Of a stretch of 64,000 nucleotides of DNA, positions 50,843-61,505 are shown piece by piece (within the stretch, counting starts at the first letter, position 1; each line of letters opens with the position of its first letter). The stretch is from Streptomyces tropicalis (GTDB lineage Bacteria; Actinomycetota; Actinomycetes; Streptomycetales; Streptomycetaceae): NCBI RefSeq assembly GCF_029269835.1, contig NZ_JARJBB010000006.1, positions 310,001 through 374,000 on the forward strand. Reading direction: 5' to 3'. A model generated the notes under the pieces. The model saw only the letters and a list, made by a program, of their open reading frames with translations, ran no database searches and was not told where the DNA came from. The position numbers and the translations under genes were made by a program.

Positions 50843-51868
50843 GTGCGTACCGAACGAGACCTCACCCGCCTGGACCGGGTGTTCGCCAGGCTGGACCGTG
50901 AGTCGCAACGGCCGGCGCACATCGACGTGCCGCGGATGAGCCGGCACCGGGTCGTGCTCTTCTCGGCGACCCTGGCGTTCTACCTGTCCATCGTCTGGGC
51001 CGTGGTGACCACCTCGTGGCTGATCCGGCTGGACTGGCAGGTCATGTTCTTCCGGCCGTACCAGCAGTGGCCGCAGATCCACGCGTTCCTCGACTACTAC
51101 GTGGTGCTGGGCCAGCGCGGCCCCACCGCCGTGATGGTCGCCGCGTGGCTGGGCTGGCGCTCCTGGCGGCAGCACACCCTGCGCCCGCTGCTCACGCTCG
51201 CCGCGTCCCTGCTCCTGCTGAACATCACGGTCGGCGCCGCGAAGCTCGGCATGGGACGTCTCGGACCGCACTACGCCACCGTCATCGGCTCGAACGAGAT
51301 GGGCCTGGGCGGCGACATATTTCCCAGCGGGCACACCGCCAACGCGGTGGTGACCTGGGGGATCCTGGCCTACCTGGCCTCCACCCCGCGCGCCCGCCGC
51401 TGGCTGTCGGCGCTGTCCGCCGTGACGTCGCTCGGCGTCGGGCTCACCACCGTGTACCTGGGGACGCACTGGCTGAGCGACGTGCTCCTCGGCTGGGCCG
51501 CGGGACTGCTGATCATGCTGGCGCTGCCGTGGTTCGAGCCGCTGATCGCCCGGGCCGAACTGTGGCTGCTGGACCGGCGCGACCGGCTGCGCGAGCGCCT
51601 CGGCCGCCCAATCCGGGTGCCCGCACCGGCCGCTCCCGTCGGCGCCCCGACGGTTCTCAAGCCCCGCTCCCCCGTCGCCGACGAGTCGGCCCGCGAGACG
51701 GTCGGCGCCGGCCGGGTCTCCCGTCCGCCGGCCCACCTCGCGCCCGGCCCGCACACGGCCCGCTCGGAGCGGACCCCGGTCACCCCGGCGGGCAGCCGCC
51801 GGCCGCCGCACGCCGACCGGGTGCCGCGCGGCACCGCTCCGGCGGCGCGCCCCCTGGCGGGCGGCTGA
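50843..51868 (+). CDS. PAP2-family phosphatase-like membrane protein with altered phosphate-binding arginines
   Basis: The 341-aa protein has six hydrophobic segments (residues 40-230) and PAP2 motif 2 FPSGHTANAVV with its conserved His, and motif 3 TVYLGTHWLSDV with the nucleophile His and Asp. Motif 1 reads KLGMGRLGP where KxxxxxxRP is expected, and the motif 3 Arg is Thr. A 100-residue disordered Pro/Arg tail follows. Substrate may differ from the usual lipid or undecaprenyl pyrophosphate. GTG 50843 starts it. Confidence 0.8.
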   Translation: MRTERDLTRLDRVFARLDRESQRPAHIDVPRMSRHRVVLFSATLAFYLSIVWAVVTTSWLIRLDWQVMFFRPYQQWPQIHAFLDYYVVLGQRGPTAVMVAAWLGWRSWRQHTLRPLLTLAASLLLLNITVGAAKLGMGRLGPHYATVIGSNEMGLGGDIFPSGHTANAVVTWGILAYLASTPRARRWLSALSAVTSLGVGLTTVYLGTHWLSDVLLGWAAGLLIMLALPWFEPLIARAELWLLDRRDRLRERLGRPIRVPAPAAPVGAPTVLKPRSPVADESARETVGAGRVSRPPAHLAPGPHTARSERTPVTPAGSRRPPHADRVPRGTAPAARPLAGG

Positions 51869-51916
51869 CCGCGGCTGCCCCGCACCGCGGCCCGGTACGC
51901 ACCCGGACCCGCACGC

Positions 51917-51969
51917 GGCGAAGGCCCCGGTTCCCGACGCATCGCGCGTCGGGAACCGGGGCCTTCGCC
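51917..51969. terminator. Perfect 24-bp bidirectional terminator hairpin
   Basis: Two 24-base arms (51917-51940 and 51946-51969) pair exactly around ATCGC, between the convergent PAP2 and I78 genes. One of the strongest structures in the window. Confidence 0.85.
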
Positions 51970-52003
51970 GTGGCGGCCGGGTTCGGCGGCCGCGGGGATC
52001 CGG

Positions 52004-52219
52004 TCAGCCCTTCCAGGCGCGCCTCACACGGCCGTCCGCCACCTCGAAGTTGAGCCGCCCCACGCGGTACTCCATGGTGATGACCGTGCCGGGCGGCAGC
52101 GACCGCACGGCGGACCAGCCGCGCTCGCGGGCGAGCCGCTCGGCCTCCTCGGCCTCGAGACCGACGTATCCGTCCGGACTGTCCTGGGGCTCCGCTGGCG
52201 GAGTGGGTATCGGTGCCAT
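52004..52219 (-). CDS. Protease inhibitor I78 family protein
   Basis: The 71-aa protein (LEAEEAERLARERGWSAVRSLPPGTVITMEYRVGRLNFEVADGRVRRAWKG, shown only to landmark ARERGW and LNFEVADGRV) is an I78-type inhibitor. Members block serine proteases of the chymotrypsin or subtilisin type. It has no signal peptide, so it would act in the cytoplasm, perhaps protecting against stray protease such as the streptogrisins nearby; that is inference. Confidence 0.82.
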   Translation of the reverse strand: MAPIPTPPAEPQDSPDGYVGLEAEEAERLARERGWSAVRSLPPGTVITMEYRVGRLNFEVADGRVRRAWKG

Positions 52220-52593
52220 GCCGCCACGCTAGGCCATGGCACCGAACTCCCGCCCGCCGTGCGGCCGGCCGCTCCGGGCCCGCCTGTCACACTTCTGTCA
52301 CAGCACGCCTGCGCGACGGCGGCCCGAACTCCGTCGTGCGCGGGGGCGGTCCGCGCCCCTTCCGCGTCCATTCGAACGCAATTACCTCGGTCCGGGAGCG
52401 CCTTCGGAAAAAGAGTCGGCGAAAGGGGCGGGAAGAACCGATCCGGAACCGGTGGGGACCGCATTACTCCGGGCCCGCTCCCCCTTCCCCGCCTCCTTCC
52501 CCCGGCCACTCCCGCCCGCCGCCCCCACCCGATCCCGGCGGCGGTCGGCTCACAGGAATTGCACCGCCGCGGCACAGTACGCCGGGGCCCCTC
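52220..52593. other. Intergenic region, nothing recognised
   Basis: About 370 bp. It should contain the I78 promoter. The stretch at 52,360-52,450 is moderately AT-richer. No gene, hairpin or clear promoter was identified. Confidence 0.4.
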
Positions 52594-53580
52594 TCACTGC
52601 GCCGTGCCCCCGGCCGCCGACCGGGCCACCGCGTCGCCGAGCCGGTCCCGCGCACTGCGGATCGCGTCGACCAGCTCCGGCGGATCCAGCACCTCGAAGG
52701 GGAATCCGGTCATCATCACGTGCACGACCATCGCGTCCAGACCGGTGGCGCCGGTGCTCAGGACGCAGGCGTCCGGCCCGTCGGCCCGCAGTGTCCCGGC
52801 CGTGGGCGAGATCCGCTCGGCGGCCCGCTCCAGCGGCACCAGCAGCCGGACCACGGCGTGCTGGGCGTACACGCGGGTGGAGACGCCGCGGGAGACGTAG
52901 GCGGCGAGGTCGTCGGCGGGCGGGGTGCGCGGGGCGAACCGTGGGCCGTGCGGCGGCCTGGGGGTGATGCGGTCGACGCGGAACGTCCGCCAGTCCTCGC
53001 GCTCCCGGTCCCAGGCGACGAGGTACCAGCGGCGCTCGGTGCACACCAGCCGGTGCGGTTCGACGGTGCGGCGGCTCCCGGCGCCGTCGTGGCCGCGGTA
53101 GGCGAAGCGAAGGATCTCGGAGTCCCGGCACAGCTGGGCCAGTTCGGTCAGGACGGCCGGGTCGACGGCGGAGGGCCCCGGGCCACGCAGCATCGGCACG
53201 GTGACGGCGTTGAGGGCGGCGACCCGGCGCCGCAGCCGGCCGGGCAGCACCTGCTCCAGCTTGGCCAGGGCCCGTACCGAGGTCTCGCCGATGCCCTCGA
53301 TGCCCTGTCCGGCGGCGGTGCGCAGTCCGACGGCCACCGCCACCGCCTCGTCGTCGTCCAGCAGCAGCGGGGGCAGTTCGGCGCCCGCGCCCAGTTGGTA
53401 GCCGCCGCCGGTGCCGGGGCTGGCGTTGACCGGGTAGCCGAGGTCGCGCAGCCGGTCCACGTCGCGGCGCACGGTGCGCGGGGTGACCCCGAGCCGGCGG
53501 GCCAGTTCGGCCCCGGACCACTCGCGGTGGGCCTGGAGCAGGGAGAGCAGACGCAGCAGTCGTGCCGAGGTCTCCAGCAT
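52594..53580 (-). CDS. WYL-domain transcriptional regulator
   Basis: The 328-aa protein has an N-terminal DeoR-type helix-turn-helix (SGAELARRLGVTPRTVRRDVDRLRDLGYP, about residues 22-50), a WYL domain (about 135-225) with VEPHRLVCTERRWYLVAWDRER, and a WCX C-terminal extension. WYL proteins sense nucleic-acid or nucleotide ligands. ATG 53580 is used. Target unknown; it may control neighbouring genes. Confidence 0.88.
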   Translation of the reverse strand: MLETSARLLRLLSLLQAHREWSGAELARRLGVTPRTVRRDVDRLRDLGYPVNASPGTGGGYQLGAGAELPPLLLDDDEAVAVAVGLRTAAGQGIEGIGETSVRALAKLEQVLPGRLRRRVAALNAVTVPMLRGPGPSAVDPAVLTELAQLCRDSEILRFAYRGHDGAGSRRTVEPHRLVCTERRWYLVAWDREREDWRTFRVDRITPRPPHGPRFAPRTPPADDLAAYVSRGVSTRVYAQHAVVRLLVPLERAAERISPTAGTLRADGPDACVLSTGATGLDAMVVHVMMTGFPFEVLDPPELVDAIRSARDRLGDAVARSAAGGTAQ

Positions 53581-53703
53581 GGGGCGAGTCTGCCAGGCCT
53601 TGCGGACAGCGGCCGTCCGCAAGGGCGTGCGGGCGGCCGCGGGCGTCACGGTGGACGGGCCCCGTCCGGTCCGTGGACCGGACGGGGCCCCGGGCCCGGG
53701 TCG

Positions 53704-54952
<1,249 letters not shown>

Positions 54953-55741
54953 GTGCCGCGCATGCTCGACGTCAGTGACGCCGTTCGCGCCGAGATCGGC
55001 GACGAAGAAGCCGACCGGCTGCTCGCCGGAGAGAACGCCCCGGGCAGTTACGACTGCACGTCCTGCCGCACCCCGGGCGACTCCGCGCAGGAGCACACCA
55101 GCACCGTCCTGTTCATCGGCGACGAGACCGCCGTCCTCGCCTTCGCCCACGCCGGCTGCCTGCCCTCGCAGGTCGTCCAGGTCACCGAGGAGCAGCTGCA
55201 GGGCGCCGTGCGCTCCATCAACGCCGGCTCGCGGACCGCCGAGGCGCAGCCCCCGGCGTCGGTGCCGGAGCAGGCCGTCCTCGGGGTCACCAGCGGACTC
55301 GTGCTGATCACCGGGGAGTTGCACCCGGCCCTCGTCGTCGAGCCGACCGGGCCCATCGCGCGCCCGGGCACCACGGGGCCCGGTGACGCGTTCCTCCCGA
55401 TGCTGGTCGAGCAGGGGTTCCAGCCGGTGCCCGAGATCGCCGCCGTGCCGCCCGTGCTGCACGGCTGGTCCGTGCTGCTGGCGATGGGGCAGCTGCACGC
55501 GGTGCTCCAGGCCGGGAGCAACGGCGGCCAGGCGGTGGCCTGGTGGCAGGCGCACCAGCCGCTCCAGGTCACGGACGGCTGGCGGGCCGCGGCCAACAAG
55601 CACCAGCAGGTGCTGGTGTTCGCCGCGCCGGTCGGGTCGATCGGGCGGCAGCCCCGCGAGGACCTGCTCCGGGACGCCCTGGACAGGGCGGCGGCCTCCG
55701 GCCGGCTGGTGGCGGCGGCGCTGCCGCTCGCGGGGACCTGA
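54953..55741 (+). CDS. SseB-like conserved actinobacterial protein
   Basis: The 262-aa protein begins VPRMLDVSDAVRAEIGDEEADRLLAGENAPGSYDCTSCRTPG (landmarks LDVSDAVRAEIG and DCTSCR). The CTSC pair and later VLLAMGQLHAVLQAGSNGGQAVAWWQAH recall SseB-type domains. GTG 54953 has a GGGAG site 7 bp upstream; ATG 54962 is possible. Function unknown. Confidence 0.75.
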   Translation: MPRMLDVSDAVRAEIGDEEADRLLAGENAPGSYDCTSCRTPGDSAQEHTSTVLFIGDETAVLAFAHAGCLPSQVVQVTEEQLQGAVRSINAGSRTAEAQPPASVPEQAVLGVTSGLVLITGELHPALVVEPTGPIARPGTTGPGDAFLPMLVEQGFQPVPEIAAVPPVLHGWSVLLAMGQLHAVLQAGSNGGQAVAWWQAHQPLQVTDGWRAAANKHQQVLVFAAPVGSIGRQPREDLLRDALDRAAASGRLVAAALPLAGT

Positions 55742-55754
55742 GCACCCGCGCGCC

Positions 55755-55777
55755 GGGGCTGCACCATGTGCAGCCCC
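55755..55777 (+). terminator. Hairpin with CCTTTT tail after the SseB-like gene
   Basis: GGGGCTGCAC and GTGCAGCCCC pair around CAT, followed shortly by CCCCTTTT, 14 bp past the stop. A typical intrinsic terminator. Confidence 0.75.
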
Positions 55778-55838
55778 GCGCCCCTTTTGGGGTGCTTCGA
55801 CCCCGCATCCCTTTGCACGCGGGGTCGTTTGGCCCTAC

Positions 55839-56234
55839 GTGCACGCATACGACGTTCCCCGCCGCCAGCCGTACCATCCGATCCCGTCCGCGCGGACCGC
55901 ACCGGACCCCATCAGCAGCTACTCGGCCACGCCGATCTACGACGCGCTCTACGCCGAGTACGTGAAGTCCTACCGGACCCTGCCGGGCGACCGCAGCGGC
56001 GAGGAGGACCTGGTCTTCATCGGGTTCGGGAACCTCCCGTACGGCCAGGGGCACGGCTCGGTCGCGTACGGCGCGCACGGCTACAGCGCCTACGGCGCCG
56101 GGGCGTACAGCACGCGGCACGGCACCGGCCAGCAGCAGGCGCAGTGGCAGCGGGTCGGCACGCTCGGGCGGCAGGACTCCGGGACGCAGGTCGTGCCGGC
56201 CGCGCTGCCGCCCGGTCGGCAGGGCGGCCGGTGA
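55839..56234 (+). CDS. DUF6643-like small protein
   Basis: The 131-aa protein (VHAYDVPRRQPYHPIPSAR start, YDALYAEYVKSYRTLPGDRSGEEDLVFIGFG centre) resembles a conserved actinobacterial family of unknown function. The tail is Gly/Gln/Tyr-rich and probably disordered. The GTG at 55839 lies close to a likely transcription start, so the transcript may be leaderless. Confidence 0.65.
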   Translation: MHAYDVPRRQPYHPIPSARTAPDPISSYSATPIYDALYAEYVKSYRTLPGDRSGEEDLVFIGFGNLPYGQGHGSVAYGAHGYSAYGAGAYSTRHGTGQQQAQWQRVGTLGRQDSGTQVVPAALPPGRQGGR

Positions 56235-56239
56235 ACCAC

Positions 56240-56284
56240 GAGGCCGGGAGGGCGTCCCCCGGCGGGGGACGCCCTCCCGGCCTC
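56240..56284. terminator. Perfect 21-bp bidirectional terminator
   Basis: Two 21-base arms (56240-56260 and 56264-56284) pair exactly around GGC, between the convergent 131-aa gene and der. Confidence 0.85.
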
Positions 56285-56303
56285 TGCCGCGACTGGGGCC
56301 GCG

Positions 56304-57788
56304 CTACTTCTTCTTGTTCGCGCCGCGCTTCTCGCGCACCCGCACCGAGATGTGGATCGGCGTGCCCTCGAAGCCGAACTCCTCGCGCAGCCGGCGCTCG
56401 ACGAAGCGGCGGTAGCCCGCCTCGATGAAGCCGGAGGCGAAGAGCACGAACCGCGGCGGCTTGGTGCCGGCCTGGGTGCCGAACAGGATGCGCGGCTGCT
56501 TGCCGCCCCGGATCGGGTGCGGGTGGGCGGCCACCAGCTCGCCGAGGAAGGCGTTCAGGCGGCCGGTGGGGACACGCGTCTCCCAGCCGTCGAGCGCCGT
56601 CTCGATCGCCGGGACCAGCTTCTCCATGTGCCGGCCGGTGCGCGCCGAGACGTTGACCCGGGGCGCCCAGGCGATCTGCGCGAGCTCGGTCTCGATCTCC
56701 CGCTCCAGGTAGTAGCGGCGCTCCTCGTCGAGGGTGTCCCACTTGTTGTAGGCGATGACGAGCGCGCGGCCCGCGTCGACGGCCATGGTGATGATGCGCT
56801 GGTCCTGCACCGAGATGTTCTCGGAGGCGTCGATGAGGACGACGGCCACCTCGGCCTTCTCGACGGCGGCGGCGGTGCGCAGCGAGGCGTAGTAGTCGGC
56901 GCCCTGCTGGAGGTGGACCCGCTTGCGGATGCCGGCGGTGTCGACGAACTTCCAGGTGGTGCCGCCCAGGTCGATCAGCTCGTCGACCGGGTCGCGGGTG
57001 GTGCCCGCCAGCTCGTTGACGACCACGCGCTCCTCGCCTGCCACCTTGTTCAGCAGCGAGGACTTGCCGACGTTCGGGCGGCCGATCAGGGCGATGCGGC
57101 GGGGGCCGCCGACCGCGGCGCCGAAGGTCTGCGCGGGCGCCTCGGGCAGGGCCTCCAGGACGCGGTCCAGCATGTCGCCGGTGCCGCGGCCGTGCAGCGC
57201 GGAGACCGGGTGCGGCTCGCCGAGGCCGAGAGACCACAGGTAGGAGGCGTCGGCCTCGCCGCTCGGGCCGTCGACCTTGTTGGCGGCCAGCACGACCGGC
57301 TTGCCGGCCTTGCGCAGCAGCCGGACGACGGCCTCGTCGGTGTCGGTCGCGCCGACCTTGGCGTCGACGACGAAGACGACCGCGTCGGCCGCCTCGATGG
57401 CGTACTCGGCCTGCGCGGCCACGGAGGCGTCGATGCCGAGGACGTCCTGCTCCCAGCCGCCGGTGTCGACGACCTTGAAGCGGCGGCCGGCCCACTCGGC
57501 CTCGTAGGTCACGCGGTCGCGGGTGACGCCGGGCTTGTCCTCGACGACCGCCTCGCGCCGGCCGATGATCCGGTTCACCAGGGTCGACTTGCCGACATTG
57601 GGGCGGCCGACGACGGCGAGCACGGGCAGCGGGCCGTGTCCGGCCTCCTCGATGGCGCCCTCGACGTCGTGGAGGTCGAAGCCCTCGTCCGCGGCGAGCT
57701 CCATGAACTCCGCGTACTCGGCGTCGCCGAGCGCCCCGTGCTCGTACTCGTGCGCGGCCGAGCCGTCGGGCTGGATGTCGTCGTTCAT
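56304..57788 (-). CDS. der: Ribosome assembly GTPase Der (EngA)
   Basis: The 494-aa protein has two tandem GTPase domains, each with GRPNVGKS (starts near residues 62 and 235), DTGGWE and DTAGIRK G3 motifs, NKVD/NKWD G4 motifs, and a C-terminal KH-like domain ending KKRGANKKK. It is an essential 50S assembly factor. The N-terminal 55-residue acidic extension is an actinobacterial feature. It is the last gene of the minus-strand block aroH-tyrA-cmk-plsC-der. Confidence 0.96.
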   Translation of the reverse strand: MNDDIQPDGSAAHEYEHGALGDAEYAEFMELAADEGFDLHDVEGAIEEAGHGPLPVLAVVGRPNVGKSTLVNRIIGRREAVVEDKPGVTRDRVTYEAEWAGRRFKVVDTGGWEQDVLGIDASVAAQAEYAIEAADAVVFVVDAKVGATDTDEAVVRLLRKAGKPVVLAANKVDGPSGEADASYLWSLGLGEPHPVSALHGRGTGDMLDRVLEALPEAPAQTFGAAVGGPRRIALIGRPNVGKSSLLNKVAGEERVVVNELAGTTRDPVDELIDLGGTTWKFVDTAGIRKRVHLQQGADYYASLRTAAAVEKAEVAVVLIDASENISVQDQRIITMAVDAGRALVIAYNKWDTLDEERRYYLEREIETELAQIAWAPRVNVSARTGRHMEKLVPAIETALDGWETRVPTGRLNAFLGELVAAHPHPIRGGKQPRILFGTQAGTKPPRFVLFASGFIEAGYRRFVERRLREEFGFEGTPIHISVRVREKRGANKKK

Positions 57789-57851
57789 GAAGTCCGTACC
57801 TCGTTGTTCATTCGTGGTGGTCGGTGGAGCGCCCCGGTCGGGGACGGTCCA

Positions 57852-58511
57852 CTACTCGAGTGTCGCCCGGCGCCCGGTGAGGCGCCTGGCGTTTTCCAGG
57901 TGGGCGGCGAGCTGCTTCCGGACGAGCTCGGTGGCTCCGTCCAGCGCACTGCGGGTGCGCCGGCCGCTGCCGTCGCCCGCCTCGAAGGGGTCGCCGAAGA
58001 CGACGTCGACGCGCGAGCGCAGCGGCGGCAGCGCCTTGACCAGCCGTCCGCCCCGCTCGGAGCTTCCCAGCACGGCCACCGGCACGATCGGGGCGCCGCT
58101 GCGGACCGCGAAGTACGCGAGCCCTGCGCGCAGCGAGGCGAAGTCGCCGTCGCCCCGGGTGCCCTCCGGGAAGATGCCGAGGACGCCGCCCTGGTCCAGG
58201 ACACCGAGCGCGCGGGTGATGGCGGTGCGGTCGGCGGTGCTGCGGTCCACCTTCAGCTGGCCGATGCCGGTCAGGAAGGGGTCGAGCGGGCCGACGAACG
58301 CCTCCTTCTTGATCAGGAAGTGCACCGGCCGCGGGGCCACGCCCATCACCATCGGGCCGTCGATGTTGTGGGAGTGGTTGACCGCGAGGATCGCCGGACC
58401 GGTCGCGGGGACCCGCCAGGCGCCCAGCACGCGCGGCCGCCACAGTCCGTACATGAGTCCGACGCCGATCCGCCGGCCGACGTCGGCACCCCGCTCCGAC
58501 GGAAGGTTCAC
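57852..58511 (-). CDS. 1-acyl-sn-glycerol-3-phosphate acyltransferase (PlsC-like)
   Basis: The 219-aa membrane-associated enzyme has the acyltransferase motif I NHSHNID near residue 50, motif III FPEGTRGDGDF near 120 and a hydrophobic VPVAVLG near 155. It acylates lysophosphatidic acid in phospholipid synthesis or a similar acceptor. GTG 58511 overlaps the cmk stop (GTGA), so the pair is coupled. Confidence 0.9.
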   Translation of the reverse strand: MNLPSERGADVGRRIGVGLMYGLWRPRVLGAWRVPATGPAILAVNHSHNIDGPMVMGVAPRPVHFLIKKEAFVGPLDPFLTGIGQLKVDRSTADRTAITRALGVLDQGGVLGIFPEGTRGDGDFASLRAGLAYFAVRSGAPIVPVAVLGSSERGGRLVKALPPLRSRVDVVFGDPFEAGDGSGRRTRSALDGATELVRKQLAAHLENARRLTGRRATLE

Positions 58512-59203
58512 CGGGCGTCCCGCTTCTCCTCGACGAGGGTGACGACGCACTCGATGACCTGGCTGAGCGTGAGGTCGGTGGTGTCCACCTCGACCGCGTC
58601 GCCGGCCTTGGCGAGGGGGGAGGTCCTGCGGCTGGAGTCGGCGGCGTCGCGCTTGATCAGGGCCTCGCGGGTGGCCCGGACGTCGGCCCCCTTCAGCTCG
58701 CCGCTGCGCCGGGCGGCACGCGCCTCCGGGGAGGCGGTGAGGAAGATCTTCAGGTCGGCGTCCGGCAGCACGGTGGTGCCGATGTCACGGCCCTCAACCA
58801 CGATGCCGTCCTCGGCGGAGGTGGCCAGGGAGCGCTGCAGCTCGGTGATACGGGTCCGCACCTCGGGCACCGCGCTGACCGCGCTGACCTGGGAGGTGAC
58901 CTCCTGGGTGCGGATCGGTCCGGCCACGTCCACACCGTCGACGGTGATCGTCGGGTGGGCCGGGTCGGTGCCGGAGACGATCTCCGGCTTGCCCGCGACG
59001 GCCGCGACGGCCGTCGGGTCGTCTATGTCGATCCCGTTGGTCACCATCCACCAGGTGATCGCCCGGTACTGGGCGCCGGTGTCCAGGTAGCTCAGGCCGA
59101 GCTGCGCGGCGACGGCCTTCGACGTGCTCGACTTGCCCGTGCCGGAGGGGCCGTCGATGGCGACAATCACGGGCTGGGCGGTCCGGGCGGCGCCGTTTTC
59201 CAC
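58508..59203 (-). CDS. cmk: Cytidylate kinase
   Basis: The 231-aa enzyme has P-loop DGPSGTGKSSTSKAVA (residues 17-32), YLDTGAQYRAITWWM (CMP-binding), VEGRDIGTTVLPDADLKIFLTAS and RDAADSSR in the lid. It phosphorylates CMP/dCMP. Length and motifs are standard. The end overlaps plsC. Confidence 0.95.
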   Translation of the reverse strand: MENGAARTAQPVIVAIDGPSGTGKSSTSKAVAAQLGLSYLDTGAQYRAITWWMVTNGIDIDDPTAVAAVAGKPEIVSGTDPAHPTITVDGVDVAGPIRTQEVTSQVSAVSAVPEVRTRITELQRSLATSAEDGIVVEGRDIGTTVLPDADLKIFLTASPEARAARRSGELKGADVRATREALIKRDAADSSRRTSPLAKAGDAVEVDTTDLTLSQVIECVVTLVEEKRDAR

Positions 59204-59340
59204 AGCGGGGCACCTTCCTGGTGAAGGGTGGTGGGCGGGTGGGCGGGCGCGAGGGCGCCCCGGACAAGGTTACTGGCTCCGGGGGCGCCCTTTCACAGGC
59301 GTCCGGCCCCCGGTCGCCGCCCGGCCCCCGGCCCGGCCGC

Positions 59341-60426
59341 TCACTGGCGGATGGCCCAGCCCCGCTCCCGCAGGGCGGCGGTGAGGACGGGGGCCGCCCT
59401 GGGCTCCACCATGAGCTGCACCAGACCGGCCTGCTGCCCGGTGGCGTGCTCGATGCGGACGTCCTCGATGTTGACCCCGGCCATGCCCGCGTCCGCGAAG
59501 ATCCGGGCCAGCTGGCCGGGCTGGTCGTCGATGAGGACGGCGACCACGTCGTAGACCCGCGGCGCGGACCCGTGCTTGCCGGGCACCCGGACCTGCCCGG
59601 CGTTGCCGCGGCGCAGCACGTCCTCGATGCCGGCGGTGCCCTCGCGGCGCTTCGCCTCGTCGGCGGACTGCAGGGAGCGCAGGGCGCGGACGGTCTCGCC
59701 GAGGTCGGCGGAGACGTCGGTGAGCAGGTCGGCGACCGGCCCCGGGTTCGCGGACAGGATGTCCATCCACATCCGCGGGTCGGAGGCGGCGATCCGGGTC
59801 ACGTCGCGGATGCCCTGGCCGCACAGCCGCACGGCCGCGTCCTCGGCGTGCTCCAGGCGGGCCGCGACCAGGCTGGAGACCAGGTGGGGCATGTGGGAGA
59901 CCAGGGCCACGGCGCGGTCGTGGGCGTCGGCGTCCATCACGACGGGCACGGCCCGGCAGTGCGAGACCAGCTCCAGCGCGAGGTTGAGGACCTCGGTGTC
60001 GGTGTCCCGGGTCGGCGTGAGCACCCAGGGGCGGCCCTCGAAGAGGTCGGCGGTCGCCGCCAGCGGACCGGACCGCTCCCGGCCCGACATGGGGTGGGTG
60101 CCGAGGTAGGCGGTCAGGTCCAGGCCGAGGGCCTGGAGCTCGCGGCGCGGGCCGCCCTTGACACTGGCGACGTCCAGGTAGCCGCGGGCGGCCCCGCGGC
60201 GCATGGCGTCGGCGAGCACCCCGGCCACATGGGCCGGCGGGGCGGCCACGATCGCGAGGTCGACGGGGCCGTCCGGCGCCTCGTCCGTGCCGGCCCCCAG
60301 CGCGGCCGCCGTACGGGCCTGCTGCGGGTCCCGGTCGGCGAGGTGCACGGTGACGCCGCGGGCGCTGAGGGCGAGGGCGGCGGACGTGCCGATCAGGCCG
60401 GTTCCGATGACGAGTGCGGTTCTCAC
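59341..60426 (-). CDS. tyrA: Prephenate dehydrogenase with ACT domain
   Basis: The 361-aa enzyme has an N-terminal NAD-binding ALVIGTGLIGTSAALAL (residues 4-20), DVASVKGGPRREL, THPMSGRERSGP with the substrate Arg, and a C-terminal ACT domain (VLIDDQPGQLARIFADAGMAGVNIEDVRIEH, about 285-315). It makes hydroxyphenylpyruvate in tyrosine synthesis and is probably feedback-regulated through ACT. GTG 60426 overlaps the aroH stop. Confidence 0.93.
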   Translation of the reverse strand: MRTALVIGTGLIGTSAALALSARGVTVHLADRDPQQARTAAALGAGTDEAPDGPVDLAIVAAPPAHVAGVLADAMRRGAARGYLDVASVKGGPRRELQALGLDLTAYLGTHPMSGRERSGPLAATADLFEGRPWVLTPTRDTDTEVLNLALELVSHCRAVPVVMDADAHDRAVALVSHMPHLVSSLVAARLEHAEDAAVRLCGQGIRDVTRIAASDPRMWMDILSANPGPVADLLTDVSADLGETVRALRSLQSADEAKRREGTAGIEDVLRRGNAGQVRVPGKHGSAPRVYDVVAVLIDDQPGQLARIFADAGMAGVNIEDVRIEHATGQQAGLVQLMVEPRAAPVLTAALRERGWAIRQ

Positions 60427-60785
60427 TGGGCGATGTCCTTGCGCAGGGCGGCCGCGGCACCGAGGTAGACGTGGGCGACGGCGGAGCGCGGCCGGTCGGT
60501 CTCGACGTGCGCGAGGAGGCGGACGACGCGGGGCATGGCGCCCTCGACGTCCAGCTCCTGGGCGCAGATCAGCGGTACGTCGACGATGCCGAGCTTGCGG
60601 GCGGCGGCCGCCGGGAAGTCGCTGTGCAGATCGGGGGTGGCCGTGAACCAGATGCTGATCAGGTCGTCCGCGGACAGCCCGTTCCGCTCCAGGACGGCGC
60701 TCAGCAGTGCGCCGACCTGCTCGTCCATGTGGCCGGCCTCGTCCCGTTCCAGTTGGACGGCCCCCCGGACCGCTCGTACCGCCAC
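60423..60785 (-). CDS. aroH: Chorismate mutase, AroH class
   Basis: The 120-aa protein matches the small trimeric AroH fold: VRAVRGAVQLERDEAGHMDEQVGALLSAVLERNGLSADDLISIWFTATPDLHSDFPAAAARKLG-type order with catalytic Arg near residue 6 and 90 (quoted here only as RAVRGAVQ and HVYLGAAAALR). It turns chorismate to prephenate, feeding TyrA directly downstream with a GTGA overlap. Confidence 0.92.
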   Translation of the reverse strand: MAVRAVRGAVQLERDEAGHMDEQVGALLSAVLERNGLSADDLISIWFTATPDLHSDFPAAAARKLGIVDVPLICAQELDVEGAMPRVVRLLAHVETDRPRSAVAHVYLGAAAALRKDIAQ

Positions 60786-61012
60786 GGCGTTGCTCCTTGC
60801 TCGGCGTATGGGCTCTTCGATCACCAGCCTAGCCAGGGTGGGGTGCCGCGGACGCCGTGCCCGCCCGCTGAGACACCGACACGGGATACACCTTTCGTGA
60901 CACTCCACACCCTTCTGCTTCGATCTGACCGGATTCGGTGCCAAGATGCTGGTGCCCTGCCGGGCCGGCTCCCGGGCCGGCCGGCCGCCTTCCGGACCTA
61001 CGGAGTGACGAC

Positions 61013-61483
61013 ATGACCGACCGCTCGACGCGGCGCACGGTTCTCGCGACGGGCGCCGCGGCGCTCGTCACGGCGGGCTGCGGCAGCACCGACCACCGCA
61101 GCTCCACCGAGTCCTCCCCCTCGCCGGAGTCGCCCGGCAAGTCCGCGGCGCAGCCGTCCGCCGCGCAGACGTCCGCGTCCGCGGGCACCGCCGCCGGGCC
61201 GGAGCTGGCGCGGACCGCCGACATCCCGGAGGGCGGCGGCACGGTCTTCGCGGCGCGGAAGGTGGTGGTCACCCAGCCGAAGAAGGGCGAGTTCAGGGCC
61301 TTCTCCGCGATCTGCACCCATGAGGGCTGCCTGGTGAACCGGGTCGCGGACGGCACCATCGACTGCCCGTGCCACGGCAGCCGCTTCCACGTCGCCGACG
61401 GTTCCGTGGCGCACGGCCCGGCCGAGCGGCCGCTGCCCGCGAAGCGGATCACGGTGCAGGGAAATTCGATCCACCTGGCCTGA
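61013..61483 (+). CDS. Rieske iron-sulfur lipoprotein, Tat-type signal
   Basis: The 156-aa protein has an N-terminal [20 protein letters not shown] with twin Arg and a lipobox-like cysteine near residue 23, a disordered Ser/Pro linker, then a Rieske domain. CTHEGC and CPCHGSRFH (about residues 103 and 119) ligate the [2Fe-2S] cluster. It should be an exported, membrane-tethered electron carrier. Partner unknown. ATG 61013 is used. Confidence 0.92.
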   Translation: MTDRSTRRTVLATGAAALVTAGCGSTDHRSSTESSPSPESPGKSAAQPSAAQTSASAGTAAGPELARTADIPEGGGTVFAARKVVVTQPKKGEFRAFSAICTHEGCLVNRVADGTIDCPCHGSRFHVADGSVAHGPAERPLPAKRITVQGNSIHLA

Positions 61484-61505
61484 TCCGCCGCGTACGCTCC
61501 CGGGC

